64,000 nt of DNA from Chitinophaga rhizophila. GTDB taxonomy: Bacteria; Bacteroidota; Bacteroidia; Chitinophagales; Chitinophagaceae. The notes below the pieces were generated by a model. That model had not been told where the DNA came from and ran no database searches. It saw only the letters and a program-made list of their open reading frames with translations. Position numbers and translations under genes: made by a program. Location of the stretch: assembly GCF_019492185.1 (NCBI RefSeq), contig NZ_JAICCF010000005.1, positions 186,001 through 250,000 on the forward strand, read 5' to 3'. Of this stretch, positions 1 to 8,438 are shown piece by piece; position 1 is the first letter of the stretch, and the number at the start of each line of letters is the position of its first letter.

Positions 1-2
1 CA

Positions 3-50
3 ATTAATTTTGAACCGCCGGCGAAAATGATACTGGATATCAGGAAATAA
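3..50 (+). CDS. Possible 3' end of a gene cut by the window edge
   Basis: The first bases read as an open frame of about 15 codons ending in TAA at 48-50 (last residues KMILDIRK). No function can be assigned from so short a piece. It is followed by the paired inverted repeats at 88-125, which could be its 3' end. The frame may be chance. Confidence 0.3.
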   Translation: MNFEPPAKMILDIRK

Positions 51-87
51 AAAATCCACTTACTGCTTTTGTCAAGCCTCCCGTAGT

Positions 88-125
88 GAATGCTAAAGGG
101 GATCAAAAGCAAGCATTCGATCCCC
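88..125. repeat. Two interleaved inverted repeats
   Basis: GAATGCT (88-94) pairs with AGCATTC (112-118), and GGGGATC (98-104) pairs with GATCCCC (119-125). The arms are interleaved, so only one hairpin can form at a time. The second could be a weak terminator for the frame ending at 50, although it is followed by C residues and not by a T run. Confidence 0.4.
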
Positions 126-187
126 CCCATAATGTAAAACAAAATCAGATGAATGTACACTTAGTTTGGGTTTAATTGATGAACCAC

Positions 188-598
188 TCACGGACAATCA
201 GCAGGGCATGGAAGACCATTATCCAGTGCTCCACCGTCGTCTTCATCATTCACGCTGCCTTTAGCTGCAGCTGTAGCCGCGAAAGCGTTCACCTCTGTTT
301 GTTGTTTTTTCCGGTAAAGGATGTTTTTACCTGCTTTATCAACAGCGTAAATCACCATTTTTTTGTCGTCTTTTCCATCCATGTCGCTGTCATCTCCGTA
401 GTAAATACGTAAGCCTGCGATATCTTCCTGACAATTCAGTAATTCCAGTAATTTCTCTTTACCAAAGAAATAAGCCTGGATAAATTCATTACCGTGTTTT
501 TTGTGCTTCTTTTTGAAGTAATTGTCCCTTAGTCTATCGGCTTCCTTTCTGGAGATGAAATCGCCCGTGTCTGGGGGGAAGTGTTTAGGAATGTCCAT
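188..598 (-). CDS. Small hypothetical protein with Cys-Pro C-terminus
   Basis: A hydrophilic protein of 136 residues when started at MDIPKHF; a longer in-frame start at 658 adds 20 residues that look like untranslated leader. The middle part (about residues 35-95) has the pattern QAYFFGKEKLLELL, GLRIYYGDD and VIYAVDKAGKNIL. The tail ends in GLPCPADCP. From memory, many small Bacteroidota proteins of unknown function share an FFGK/IYYG core and a C-terminal CPxxC motif, so this is probably a member of that family. No signal peptide or membrane segment is visible. It stands alone on its strand, and its role is unknown. Confidence 0.6.
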   Translation of the reverse strand: MDIPKHFPPDTGDFISRKEADRLRDNYFKKKHKKHGNEFIQAYFFGKEKLLELLNCQEDIAGLRIYYGDDSDMDGKDDKKMVIYAVDKAGKNILYRKKQQTEVNAFAATAAAKGSVNDEDDGGALDNGLPCPADCP

Positions 599-658
599 GT
601 TGTGCTGTGGTTTTAAGTTGGTGGTAAAATTATTATAAATAATCACTTGGCAAAGCAT

Positions 659-1030
659 CTACGTATATAACATCTTTGTATGATGAAGTGTTCCAGGAAA
701 TTCTTTCATCTGATAATCAGTGATTTATACAAATATTTGTACGCCGTAACACAGTATAGACCGCGTACTTTCACAGGAAAAATGCGTAGAACTACGCATT
801 CTCTCCAAACAGTAGTATAACGCTTGTCTCACTGTAAGAACTTCCTAATCTTTGCATCGTGAGTTATGGTTAAGTTCTTTGACTCATACGAGCAATAGCA
901 ATGGGCCTTTCTACCCATGTTTGTTCTTCCTTTGTTAGACATGCAGAGAAAAAAAAGCGGCTATCCATATCAGCCAGATTGAGGTTACCTTATTGTTAAC
1001 CCCTTCTTTTAATATTTAAAGCTTTCAGCT
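659..1030. other. Intergenic region, nothing recognised
   Basis: This is the 372-base gap between divergent genes, so it should hold both promoters. I see no perfect TAnnTTTG element, no RNA gene and no convincing hairpin. Confidence 0.5.
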
Positions 1031-1885
1031 ATGTGTTACCTGTTAATCGGAAACATTTCTGCATTTATCTCAGATGATTGTACAGAGCCATTGGTAAATG
1101 CACGCCTCCGCGTATACTTGCCAGATGGCCGTTGCCCCACCGGAAACGACCCCAAAAACTATATTTACAATGGTCCCGGTCAGCTTACCAGCGCACAGGT
1201 CGAAGCCAAGCAGGAACGCCTGCTCGCTGAGACAACGTTAGATGAGAGGGGAAACTTTACGCTGACCTGGGAACAATTGCACCTTTTTACGGAACCACTT
1301 GAACTGGATATCAGCCTGCACCATATGCCCGAACAGGCAGGCATCAGGGGAATAGTCTCCAACTATCACCTGAGTACCGTGGTGCCGCACTGGACCCGTT
1401 CAGGACAGCGATACGTCGCCGCTTATGCATACGTTATTCCAGTAGAATGCTGGAGTCAGATCAGGGCCAATTATGGTACATGGATAATCGCCGGCACAGT
1501 CAGGCGATTACAGGCCAGCGAGGGACAATCACAACTTAGAGTCGAAGCGTACAATGTCGGAAACCATCGCCTACTGGGATGCGCACGCACCGATGACCAG
1601 GGTAAGTATCAGCTCCGCTTCAGCAAAAAGGAGCTGACCTCCAAATGGTCAACTGTCAGCGAACCCGGTCATGAAAATGGACCTGATATCTATTTTAAGG
1701 TCTACCGCGATAAACAGCTGGTATGGGAAGAAGATCCCGCAACAGCCATGATGCCGGGAAGAAGATCTGTAGCACCCTGCACAACGATTAATATCAATAT
1801 CAGGGAAAGCGCCTTCAGAAAAACACCCGGCTGGTTGGGCAGCTGGGCAGTAACCGGACGAAAGTCTTCACTGGTCAGACACTAA
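1031..1885 (+). CDS. Hypothetical protein with two transthyretin-like beta domains
   Basis: 284 residues, starting MCYLLIGNISAF, with no signal peptide or membrane helix. Two halves look alike. Residues about 7-125 read ISAFISDDCTEPLVNARLRVYLPDG and later TTLDERGNFTLTW; residues about 150-260 read IIAGTVRRL, LRVEAYNVGN and RTDDQGKYQLRF. The pattern of a strand, then D(E/D)xGxFxLxF, then a ligand-like loop is typical of transthyretin/carboxypeptidase-regulatory-like sandwiches. The second half has PDIYFKVYRD, often seen in such domains. No catalytic motif is visible. A structural or adaptor role is an inference. A strong terminator follows at 1971. Confidence 0.6.
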   Translation: MCYLLIGNISAFISDDCTEPLVNARLRVYLPDGRCPTGNDPKNYIYNGPGQLTSAQVEAKQERLLAETTLDERGNFTLTWEQLHLFTEPLELDISLHHMPEQAGIRGIVSNYHLSTVVPHWTRSGQRYVAAYAYVIPVECWSQIRANYGTWIIAGTVRRLQASEGQSQLRVEAYNVGNHRLLGCARTDDQGKYQLRFSKKELTSKWSTVSEPGHENGPDIYFKVYRDKQLVWEEDPATAMMPGRRSVAPCTTININIRESAFRKTPGWLGSWAVTGRKSSLVRH

Positions 1886-1970
1886 CATATTTCAGCACTA
1901 TTTAACCTATATGAAGTACTGCCAGCCCACATCTTTCGTTTGGTAACCCGCACATACACACTAACTTATA

Positions 1971-2008
1971 ACGGCTGCTCCCCAATCAGGGACAGCCGTT
2001 TTTTTTTG
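1971..2008 (+). terminator. Rho-independent terminator after the beta-domain gene
   Basis: ACGGCTG (1971-1977) pairs with CAGCCGT (1993-1999), with an inner TCCC/GGGA stem, followed by a run of T (1999-2008). It lies 85 bases past the stop of the upstream + strand gene. Confidence 0.85.
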
Positions 2009-2200
2009 TCCTATACAGACGCTCCAATAACTTCCGCAACCGTAAATACAGGCGTTGCACACCTTACACCAGTCTACGCCAACAAGCTGACTGCTCCATA
2101 CCTGCCCGCCGGCCCGCCGCTGCCATCTTCTGCAAAATCCCCTTTCCCAAGCCGCAGTTAATGGCTTGGTTTCGGTTTCATCTTCCATCCATATAACCAC

Positions 2201-2267
2201 CAAAAGGTCACTAAGAGGTCACCTCAATATCCCCGGGATATCGAAGTGACCTCTTAGTGACCTTTTG
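2201..2267. repeat. 67-bp near-perfect palindrome built from 11-bp direct repeats
   Basis: Two 33-base arms centred on base 2234 pair at all but two positions (2226/2242 and 2223/2245). Each arm contains an 11-bp direct repeat: on the right arm, AGTGACCTCTT is followed at once by AGTGACCTTTT. The element lies between a terminator and a gene remnant and has no T run on either side, so it is not an ordinary terminator. The same AGYGACCTC core recurs as 11-bp repeats at 45572-45593. Confidence 0.9.
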
Positions 2268-2373
2268 ACAACGAAATAATATGAAACATTAACCCATATT
2301 CAGCCTACCCCCAATAATAAAATAATCAGGCGCTGACGAATAAAAGCGACATATCACCGCAGTAGCGCAGTGA

Positions 2374-2544
2374 TCAGTTAAGGGCACGCAGATCAAAGCT
2401 GCCCATAATAGTTGCAGGATTTTTAAAACCTTCGGAAGAAGCCTCCCGGCTGATCAGTGATTTGAAAGTACCCTTTAATACCCCGGTGCTGAAATTTAAG
2501 CCGGTGACGTCCAGTGTTCCCGGAATAGTGATATTCGTGATGAC
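2374..2544 (-). pseudogene. Remnant: C-terminal end of a beta-rich secreted protein
   Basis: The last ~56 codons of this minus-strand frame read like a genuine beta-sandwich C-terminus (ITIPGTLDVTGLNF, GVLKGTFKSLI, GSFDLRAL). This is reminiscent of DUF6252-like lipoproteins, whose ends have the same GTLxVTxLN...GTF...GSF layout. The upstream part of the frame is low-complexity nonsense with no signal peptide, so the N-terminal part seems to have been lost. It lies directly downstream of the PI-PLC-like gene on the same strand. Confidence 0.4.
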
Positions 2545-2778
2545 GAACAATTGCAGGGACGCAGATGACCGGCACGACCACATATGAAAAGAGGATAGCT
2601 GGGGAAAAGGTAATATTTCACACAGGTAAACAATAAGCCTGCGCTGGTTTCGCAGAAAGCTTCTGCATTGAAAAAGGCCGGTCTGTAAAGACCAGCCCTT
2701 CAGGCGTTTGTACCATTGGCCTGAAAAGGGTGCCTGCATCGCAGGCGGCCGCTTTTATCAGGTAATAAATTGTCCGGA

Positions 2779-3750
2779 TTAGAAATTGGTATTTACAATC
2801 ATAGACGCCCTTTCTGCATTCACAAAATCCATCGGAATAATACCATACCTACCCTGTGTATTGCTGGTAAAGTAGGTATTGATTCTTGGGTTGATGTTGC
2901 CAGAAACAGTAGTGATGCTTGGGATACCGAAGATCAGTGATTTGTAACCGCTGGTGAAGTTGATGTAGAGGGTGTTGTTCTGCTGTGTGCGCGACTCGTT
3001 GAACAGGTTTGTTACGGTAGTCCATTTTGCATTGTTGTCAGGCACAACGTACTGGTCCTGCACTTTCAGCGTTGCGTTACTGTTGCTGATAGTGAATGTT
3101 GTATTGTCGGCCCAGTTGGTTGCCTCAATACCTTTAGGTGTGGAAGATGCGCCGAATCTTCTCAATAATACGATCTTTCCTCTTACCTGGCCCAGGTTAG
3201 GAACAGTAGCGCCGGTGTACCAGAATTTGGAGTACTGCTGTACATAGGTGTCAAAGGTCTGTTCGAATGTACGGTTGTTGTCAGCCGCATCGTGTTCTTC
3301 TTTCACGCTCATCACGATGGTTTCTTTCGGATGGCTAGTCAGGAAGTTGGTGCATGCCAGCAGTACATCATTAAAGTTCATGTTCTGATACACAGCGCCA
3401 TGGTGGATGGTGAATGCATTGCCGAAATGGCGGCAACGGATGTCAAGGAAACGTACACCCGCTTCCAGTTGCTGTGCAATGGTCAGGTCCTGGCATTTGG
3501 CAGTACCGGCTACAGGTTCTACACGTGCGCCACTGTCATGCGTGCCTGGGATAGACAGGGCCGCGATGCTGGTGTTGTCAGCAATGCCTGTCATCCAGCT
3601 GTTCATAGCTACAGCTACAGCCTGTGTGGTAACCGCTACTTCATTGTCTGCACGAAGTAGAGGTTGGGCGGCATCGTCTTTTGAACATGCGGAAAAGAAT
3701 ACGGCAGACAATAAAATGCCGGCAACAGGCAGGAAACGTTGAGTTTTCAT
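2779..3750 (-). CDS. PI-PLC X-domain lipoprotein
   Basis: 323 residues. A lipoprotein signal ends at SAVFFSAC (Cys22), so the protein is probably anchored in the outer or inner membrane and faces the periplasm or surface. The PLC-X-like domain runs from about residue 50 to 230. SIPGTHDSGA carries the first catalytic His (71), and AFTIHHGAVYQ carries the second (116/117), with QLEAGVRFLDIR between them; these are hallmarks of bacterial phosphatidylinositol-specific phospholipase C. The family cleaves PI or GPI-linked lipids by forming cyclic inositol phosphate. The substrate here is unknown. The last ~90 residues form the rest of the barrel. Encoded alone. Confidence 0.88.
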   Translation of the reverse strand: MKTQRFLPVAGILLSAVFFSACSKDDAAQPLLRADNEVAVTTQAVAVAMNSWMTGIADNTSIAALSIPGTHDSGARVEPVAGTAKCQDLTIAQQLEAGVRFLDIRCRHFGNAFTIHHGAVYQNMNFNDVLLACTNFLTSHPKETIVMSVKEEHDAADNNRTFEQTFDTYVQQYSKFWYTGATVPNLGQVRGKIVLLRRFGASSTPKGIEATNWADNTTFTISNSNATLKVQDQYVVPDNNAKWTTVTNLFNESRTQQNNTLYINFTSGYKSLIFGIPSITTVSGNINPRINTYFTSNTQGRYGIIPMDFVNAERASMIVNTNF

Positions 3751-3993
3751 TTTGTAGGTTTAGGTTTATACAGAGTAAAGGATTTACATACAAGACACAG
3801 ATCACAGGCGTTCCAACTATCGCAAAAACAGAGTTAACATTACGGTAATAATAGGGCATATGACTGTCTTCATCCTGCGGTCGTGGAAGTAGTGGTAAAG
3901 ACATGCAGCAGTCCGAAGCAGTCTGGGAGGAGAGGACTGTCATGTACGCCTGGCGGTCGGGAAGATTTGATATATAAGATAGACCTGTATTTA

Positions 3994-4890
3994 TCAGAAC
4001 CGGGGATGGAACCTGCGGAGGGTATCTCTGAGGTACTCACGGTCCAGGTGCGTATAGATCTCGGTAGTGGTGATGCTTTCATGGCCCAGCATTTCCTGCA
4101 CAGCTCTGAGGTCCGCGCCTCCTTCCACCAGGTGAGTGGCAAAAGAGTGGCGGAAGGTATGGGGAGAGACCTGTTTTTCTATACCTGCCTGGGCTACCAG
4201 GTCTTTGATAACGAGGAAGATCATTACACGGGAGAGGGCACCGCCTCGACGGTTCAAAAACAGGATATCTTCCTGTCCCCGCTGAACGGGAACGTGTACG
4301 CGGACTTCGTCCTTATAGATATTGATGTATTTGATGGCATCGCTGCCGATAGGCACAAGCCGCTCCTTATTACCTTTACCCACTACCCGTATGAAGCCGG
4401 CATCAAAATGCAGCTGGGAGATTTTCAGGGTGATCACTTCGCTGACACGCAGGCCGCAGCTATACATGGTTTCCAGGATAGCCCGGTTACGCTGGCCTTC
4501 AGGCGTACCTGCCTTGATATGGGCAATGATCTGTTCTATTTCCTCAAAATTGAGGACGTCAGGTAGTACACGGCTGGTTTTAGGCGCTTCCAGCAGGAGG
4601 GTAGGGTCCTGTTGTACAACGTCTTCCAGCACCAGGTAGCGGTAAAATGCTTTGATACCGGAAATAATGCGGGCCTGGGAGGTAGCGGTCATCCCCAGGG
4701 TAGCGATCCACTGTACACATTCCTGCAGTTCGGCAAGGGTCACTTCAGCAGGCGGCATTTGTTTACCGGCAGACAGCAGATATTGCGTTAATTTTTCAAC
4801 ATCGCGGATGTATGCCTCAATAGAATTGGCAGAGAGCGAACGTTCCAGCTGAAGATATGACCGGAATCCTCTAAGATAAATATCCCACAT
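3994..4890 (-). CDS. xerD: Site-specific tyrosine recombinase XerD
   Basis: 298 residues from MWDIYLRGF; the open frame extends 12 codons upstream, but that stretch (MCLAPFFLIL) is unlike the family. The N-terminal SAM-like DNA-binding domain covers residues 1-90 and the catalytic domain about 110-290. The active-site set is visible: Arg148 (CGLRVSE), Lys172 (GKGNKER), His244 and Arg247 (HTFRHSF), His270 (LGHESI) and nucleophile Tyr279 (IYTHLD). The length and the final REYLRDTLRRFHPR tail fit XerC/XerD, which resolve chromosome dimers at dif with FtsK. There are no integrase neighbours, so a housekeeping role is more likely than an element-borne one. Confidence 0.92.
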   Translation of the reverse strand: MWDIYLRGFRSYLQLERSLSANSIEAYIRDVEKLTQYLLSAGKQMPPAEVTLAELQECVQWIATLGMTATSQARIISGIKAFYRYLVLEDVVQQDPTLLLEAPKTSRVLPDVLNFEEIEQIIAHIKAGTPEGQRNRAILETMYSCGLRVSEVITLKISQLHFDAGFIRVVGKGNKERLVPIGSDAIKYINIYKDEVRVHVPVQRGQEDILFLNRRGGALSRVMIFLVIKDLVAQAGIEKQVSPHTFRHSFATHLVEGGADLRAVQEMLGHESITTTEIYTHLDREYLRDTLRRFHPRF

Positions 4891-4925
4891 AGGCGGCAAG
4901 ATAAGAAAGAAGGGCGCTAAACACA

Positions 4926-4954
4926 AAAGGCCGTCCGTTCTACGGACGACCTTT
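4926..4954 (-). terminator. Terminator downstream of ndk
   Basis: A stem AAAGGTCGTCCGTA / ACGGACGGCCTTT (one mismatch) on the minus strand is followed by TTTTGTGTTT. It lies 38 bases past the ndk stop and just before xerD. Confidence 0.8.
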
Positions 4955-4991
4955 GATATTTTCTACCGGCAGGAGACTACCGGTCAGCGGA

Positions 4992-5411
4992 TTAGAATTT
5001 TTCCAGACCGGAGAAGAAGAAGTTACCTTCGATTTCTGCGTTCTCGTCAGAGTCAGAACCGTGAACAGCGTTACGGCCTACAGACTCAGCATACTGTTTA
5101 CGGATAGTACCTTCTTCTGCGTTAGCAGGGTTGGTAGCACCGATCAGTTTACGGAAGTCTTCAACAGCATTGGCTTTTTCGAGGATTGCTGCCACGATGT
5201 GACCGCTGCTCATAAATTCAACCAGCTCACCGTAGAAAGGTCTTTCTTTGTGTACTGCGTAAAACTCGCCAGCTTTCTCTGCAGAAAGACGGGTCATTTT
5301 CATCGCTACAATACGGAAACCTGCTGCGTTAATTTTGTCCAGAATGCCACCAATATGCCCGTTTTCTACGGCATCCGGCTTAATCATTGTAAAAGTTCTG
5401 TTGTTAGCCAT
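4992..5411 (-). CDS. ndk: Nucleoside diphosphate kinase
   Basis: 139 residues, normal length for the family. It transfers the gamma-phosphate of ATP to nucleoside diphosphates through a phosphohistidine. The start (FTMIKPDAV) carries the conserved Lys11, and the signature NAVHGSDS carries the catalytic His117. The KERPFYGELVEFMSSG stretch and GATNPANAEEGTIRKQYA nucleotide-binding segment are all present. It is a single-gene unit, with a TAnnTTTG promoter at 5444-5452 and a terminator at 4926-4954. Confidence 0.97.
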   Translation of the reverse strand: MANNRTFTMIKPDAVENGHIGGILDKINAAGFRIVAMKMTRLSAEKAGEFYAVHKERPFYGELVEFMSSGHIVAAILEKANAVEDFRKLIGATNPANAEEGTIRKQYAESVGRNAVHGSDSDENAEIEGNFFFSGLEKF

Positions 5412-5443
5412 ATATTTAGAATTCCTAATTAACTAATTTGCGC

Positions 5444-5452
5444 GCAAATGTA
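5444..5452 (-). promoter_or_regulatory. Bacteroidota -7 promoter element of ndk
   Basis: On the minus strand this reads TACATTTGC, a full match to TAnnTTTG plus C, 33 bases upstream of the ndk start codon. A -33 element is not clear. Confidence 0.6.
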
Positions 5453-5570
5453 GCTAGAATTTGTTTAGTGAAAAAAAAAAGAGAACTTCGCACTTCATTT
5501 TTTGATGAAAAACGGTTACATTTTATTGTTAATATAAAAGCAGGTAAGCCTGCATATTTAAAGGTTAAGA

Positions 5571-6575
5571 ATGAAGCGGATAGAGGAAATTAAGCCTTTG
5601 CTGGAGACCCCTAAAAGAGTGGTAATAACAATGCATCAGAAACCCGATGCAGACGCAATGGGCTCATCACTGGCCCTGTATCATTATCTGAAACAGAAAG
5701 GGCACGATGTAACCGTTATATCCCCTACAAACTATCCGGACTTCCTGATCTGGATGCCGGGAGCGAAAGAAGTACTTGATTTTGAGTCCATGCAGGAGAA
5801 AGCGCTGAAGGCGCTGGACGGTATTGATCTGCTGTTTTGCCTGGATTTCAATGCCTTGTATCGTACGAAGAGCATGGAGCCTTATCTGACACAGATGGCC
5901 TGTACCAAGGTCCTGATAGACCACCACCTGGAGCCGCATCCAAGTTTTGACTATGGCATCAGCGATACCACAGCGGCTTCTACCGCACAGCTGGTATACG
6001 AAACGATCTATAAGTTGGGTGATGAGAACTATATTAACGAAGACATGGCACAGTGTATCTATGCAGGTACAATGACAGATACCGGGTCTTTCCGGTTTGC
6101 GTCTACCTCTGCAAGGGTACACCGTATGGTGGCTGATCTGTTTGATCGCGGTCTGAGACATGAGATCATCCACTCCGCTATTTATGACAATTTCCTTGAA
6201 AACCGCCTTCGGTTCCTGGGGCATAGCCTGCTGAACCGTATGGAAGTTTACTACGAATATAACACTGCTTTAATCGCAATTCCTTATTCTGACCTGAAGC
6301 GTTTTGACCTGCAGACTGGCGATACGGAAGGAGTGGTGAACTTCCTCCTGTCGATTCAGGGTATTAAACTGGCGGCATTGATCATTGACCGTCACTCAGA
6401 AATCAAATTATCTTTCCGTTCAAAAGGAGACTTCGACGTGAATACTTTCGCCCGGAAATACTTTGACGGCGGCGGCCATTTCCACGCTTCCGGCGGGCAT
6501 AGCTCAGAGACACTTGATAAGACAGTAGAAGATTTTATCGAAGCCATTAAAGAAAACGAAGAGCAGTTACAATAA
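5571..6575 (+). CDS. nrnA: DHH-family phosphoesterase, NrnA-like oligoribonuclease/pAp phosphatase
   Basis: 334 residues. The N-terminal DHH domain shows the metal-binding motifs in order: His22 with PDADAMGSS (Asp26, Asp28), LDFNA (Asp92), LIDHHLEPH (Asp117-His118-His119) and GTMTDTGSFRF. The C-terminal DHHA1 domain contains GGGHFHASGGHS near residue 305. This layout matches NrnA, which degrades nano-RNA and dephosphorylates 3'-phosphoadenosine 5'-phosphate; members also hydrolyse pApA, which would connect with the diadenylate cyclase gene at 7596-8408. It is followed 27 bases later by the FKBP lipoprotein gene, probably in the same transcript. Confidence 0.88.
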   Translation: MKRIEEIKPLLETPKRVVITMHQKPDADAMGSSLALYHYLKQKGHDVTVISPTNYPDFLIWMPGAKEVLDFESMQEKALKALDGIDLLFCLDFNALYRTKSMEPYLTQMACTKVLIDHHLEPHPSFDYGISDTTAASTAQLVYETIYKLGDENYINEDMAQCIYAGTMTDTGSFRFASTSARVHRMVADLFDRGLRHEIIHSAIYDNFLENRLRFLGHSLLNRMEVYYEYNTALIAIPYSDLKRFDLQTGDTEGVVNFLLSIQGIKLAALIIDRHSEIKLSFRSKGDFDVNTFARKYFDGGGHFHASGGHSSETLDKTVEDFIEAIKENEEQLQ

Positions 6576-6602
6576 GTTATTCAATCCTACTAATACAGTC
6601 AA

Positions 6603-7490
6603 ATGAAAAAGAACAAACAGTTGCTAGTTGCAGCATTAGGCCTCATCCTGGCTAGCTGCGGCGCCGGTGGTGGTGCCAAAAAAACTCCAGGTGGCGTGGA
6701 TTTCGTAGTTCATAAGTCAGGAAGCGGCGCGCAGCTGAAGCTGGGCGACACTGTACTGTTGAATATCATCCAGAGCCTGAACGATTCCGTAATCGTTGAA
6801 TCCCGCAAAGTTGCAGGCGGTCCTGTACCTTTCGTGATCTCTAAATCTACAAACAAATACGACCTGATGGATGGTCTGGTAATGCTGAAAGAAGGCGATA
6901 GCGCTACTTTCTCCATTCCTATCGATAGCTTACCTCAGCGCCCGCCAATGGCGAAAGCTGGTGATAAATTGAATTTGACTTTCGTAGTAGTAGGTACTTA
7001 CACTGGTGCAAAACAGAAAGCTAAAGACGATAAGATTATCAAAGAATACCTGGATAAAAATAAACTGACTGCTACCACTACTCCTGAAGGCGTATATGTT
7101 GCCGTTTCTCAGGAAGGTACAGGCGAAAAACCACAGGATGGCGATACTGTAGTAGTACACTACACTGGTAAACTGACTGATGGTAAAGTGTTTGATTCCA
7201 GCCAGGATACAACTTTAAGACCGGGCGCACGTATTGAGCCTATTAGATTCCCTATCGGTCGCGGTTTCGTGATCAAAGGTTGGGACGTTGGTATCGCTTC
7301 CCTGAAGAAAGGTACAAAAGCAACCCTGCTGATCCCTTCTACTTTAGGTTATGGCTTACAGGCAAGTGGTCCTATCCCTGCTAACTCTGTACTGATCTTC
7401 GACGTACAGCTGCTGGATGTAGTGAAAGGTGCTCCTGAAGCAGCTGCGAACGCTCCGATCGCTCCTGCTGCACTGCAGAACGGTAAATAA
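6603..7490 (+). CDS. FKBP-type peptidyl-prolyl isomerase lipoprotein with two FKBP-like domains
   Basis: 295 residues. The lipobox LILASCG gives Cys19 as the lipidation site, so it acts in the periplasm. The C-terminal domain (about 165-275) is a full FKBP fold: DTVVVHYTGKLTDGKVFDSS, FPIGRGFVIKGWDVGIASLKKG and LGYG...IPANSVLIFDVQLLDV. Residues about 40-133 resemble a degenerate first FKBP domain (GDTVLLNIIQSL, LMDGLVMLKEGDSATFSIP), probably a chaperone or dimerisation module without the full active site. The tail is Ala/Pro-rich. It catalyses proline isomerisation during folding of exported proteins. It follows nrnA closely and ends at a strong terminator. Confidence 0.9.
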   Translation: MKKNKQLLVAALGLILASCGAGGGAKKTPGGVDFVVHKSGSGAQLKLGDTVLLNIIQSLNDSVIVESRKVAGGPVPFVISKSTNKYDLMDGLVMLKEGDSATFSIPIDSLPQRPPMAKAGDKLNLTFVVVGTYTGAKQKAKDDKIIKEYLDKNKLTATTTPEGVYVAVSQEGTGEKPQDGDTVVVHYTGKLTDGKVFDSSQDTTLRPGARIEPIRFPIGRGFVIKGWDVGIASLKKGTKATLLIPSTLGYGLQASGPIPANSVLIFDVQLLDVVKGAPEAAANAPIAPAALQNGK

Positions 7491-7512
7491 GAGCAAGATC
7501 TCTTTTAATAGT

Positions 7513-7545
7513 AAAAAGGCGACGTCAGTAATGACGTCGCCTTTT
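7513..7545 (+). terminator. Terminator after the FKBP gene
   Basis: AAAAAGGCGACGTCA pairs perfectly with TGACGTCGCCTTTTT around a four-base loop. It is symmetrical and probably also serves the convergent cdaA gene. Confidence 0.9.
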
Positions 7546-7595
7546 TGCTTTAAGCAGATAGTTAATCAGGAACGATCCTGCTACTGCGAATAAGA

Positions 7596-8408
7596 TTATG
7601 CATACCCATCCACCATCACCTCATACATCTTCACCTTCAGCTCCTCCAGCGAAATGTCCTGCACAAGATTCCCGTCCTGGGCGTATGATATAGTACCCCG
7701 CTCTTCAGACACAATAATTGCCAGGTTATCGCTATGCTCTGTAATACCTACGGCAGAGCGGTGACGAAGACCGATACGGGTAGGCAGGTTAGGGTTTTCT
7801 GACACCGGTAAGATGACTTTGGCCGCAAGGATCTTGTTGCCAACGATGATCAGTGCGCCGTCATGCAGCGGACTTCCTTTGCAGAAGATACTTTCCAGTA
7901 GTTTGGCATTGATATTACTGTCAATAGCAATGCTGGACGCAGTATCAAATTTCACGCGGTAAGTATTAGCAATGACGATCAGTGCACCTGTGCGGCTGCC
8001 GGCCATACGGGCTACAGCAGTGATCACTTCATTGATGATATTCTCTTCTTCTTTATAGCTCTTGAATTTGTCAGGAAGGAACAGTTTGGTAAAGAAGCTG
8101 TCTTTACTTAACGGCGTTTTCTTGCCCAGTACCAGCAGGAACTTACGTATTTCCGGCTGGAAGATGATGATAATGGCGATTAGGCCAACGTTGATGAAAC
8201 TTTGCAGCAGGGTGCTTAGAATCGGCATCTCGAGGCGCTGTACAATGAAGTAAGCAAGATATATCATTAACAACCCCACGAAGATATTGAAGGCCAGACT
8301 TCCTTTCAGCAGTCTGTATAGCTGTATAACCAGGAAGATGACGATGGCCAGGTCCAGTATATTGAGCCAGTGGAAACGGTATCCGTAAAAACTAAATAAG
8401 TCCTCCAT
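7596..8408 (-). CDS. cdaA: Diadenylate cyclase CdaA (membrane DisA_N/DAC protein)
   Basis: 270 residues. Three membrane segments lie in residues about 15-85 (LDLAIVIFLVIQL, IFVGLLMIYLAYFIV, VGLIAIIIIF). The cytosolic DAC domain (about 120-245) has the catalytic motifs LHDGALIIV (Asp183-Gly184-Ala185) and RIGLRHRSAVGI (Arg215-His216-Arg217). The family makes cyclic di-AMP from two ATP. Length and topology match CdaA/YbbP. No CdaR follows, as is usual in Bacteroidota. It lies just downstream of folP on the same strand, 30 bases away, and is probably cotranscribed with it. Confidence 0.94.
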   Translation of the reverse strand: MEDLFSFYGYRFHWLNILDLAIVIFLVIQLYRLLKGSLAFNIFVGLLMIYLAYFIVQRLEMPILSTLLQSFINVGLIAIIIIFQPEIRKFLLVLGKKTPLSKDSFFTKLFLPDKFKSYKEEENIINEVITAVARMAGSRTGALIVIANTYRVKFDTASSIAIDSNINAKLLESIFCKGSPLHDGALIIVGNKILAAKVILPVSENPNLPTRIGLRHRSAVGITEHSDNLAIIVSEERGTISYAQDGNLVQDISLEELKVKMYEVMVDGYA

Positions 8409-8438
8409 AGATTGTAAAAATAGCGAATATTTATATAG

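Noticed and set aside
1940..2161. 73-codon + frame after the beta-domain gene
   Set aside because: It spans a strong terminator, including its T run, and has no protein-like features.
3994..4890. Integrase of a mobile element
   Set aside because: The tyrosine recombinase has XerD length and no att-like repeats, tRNA gene or element genes lie beside it.
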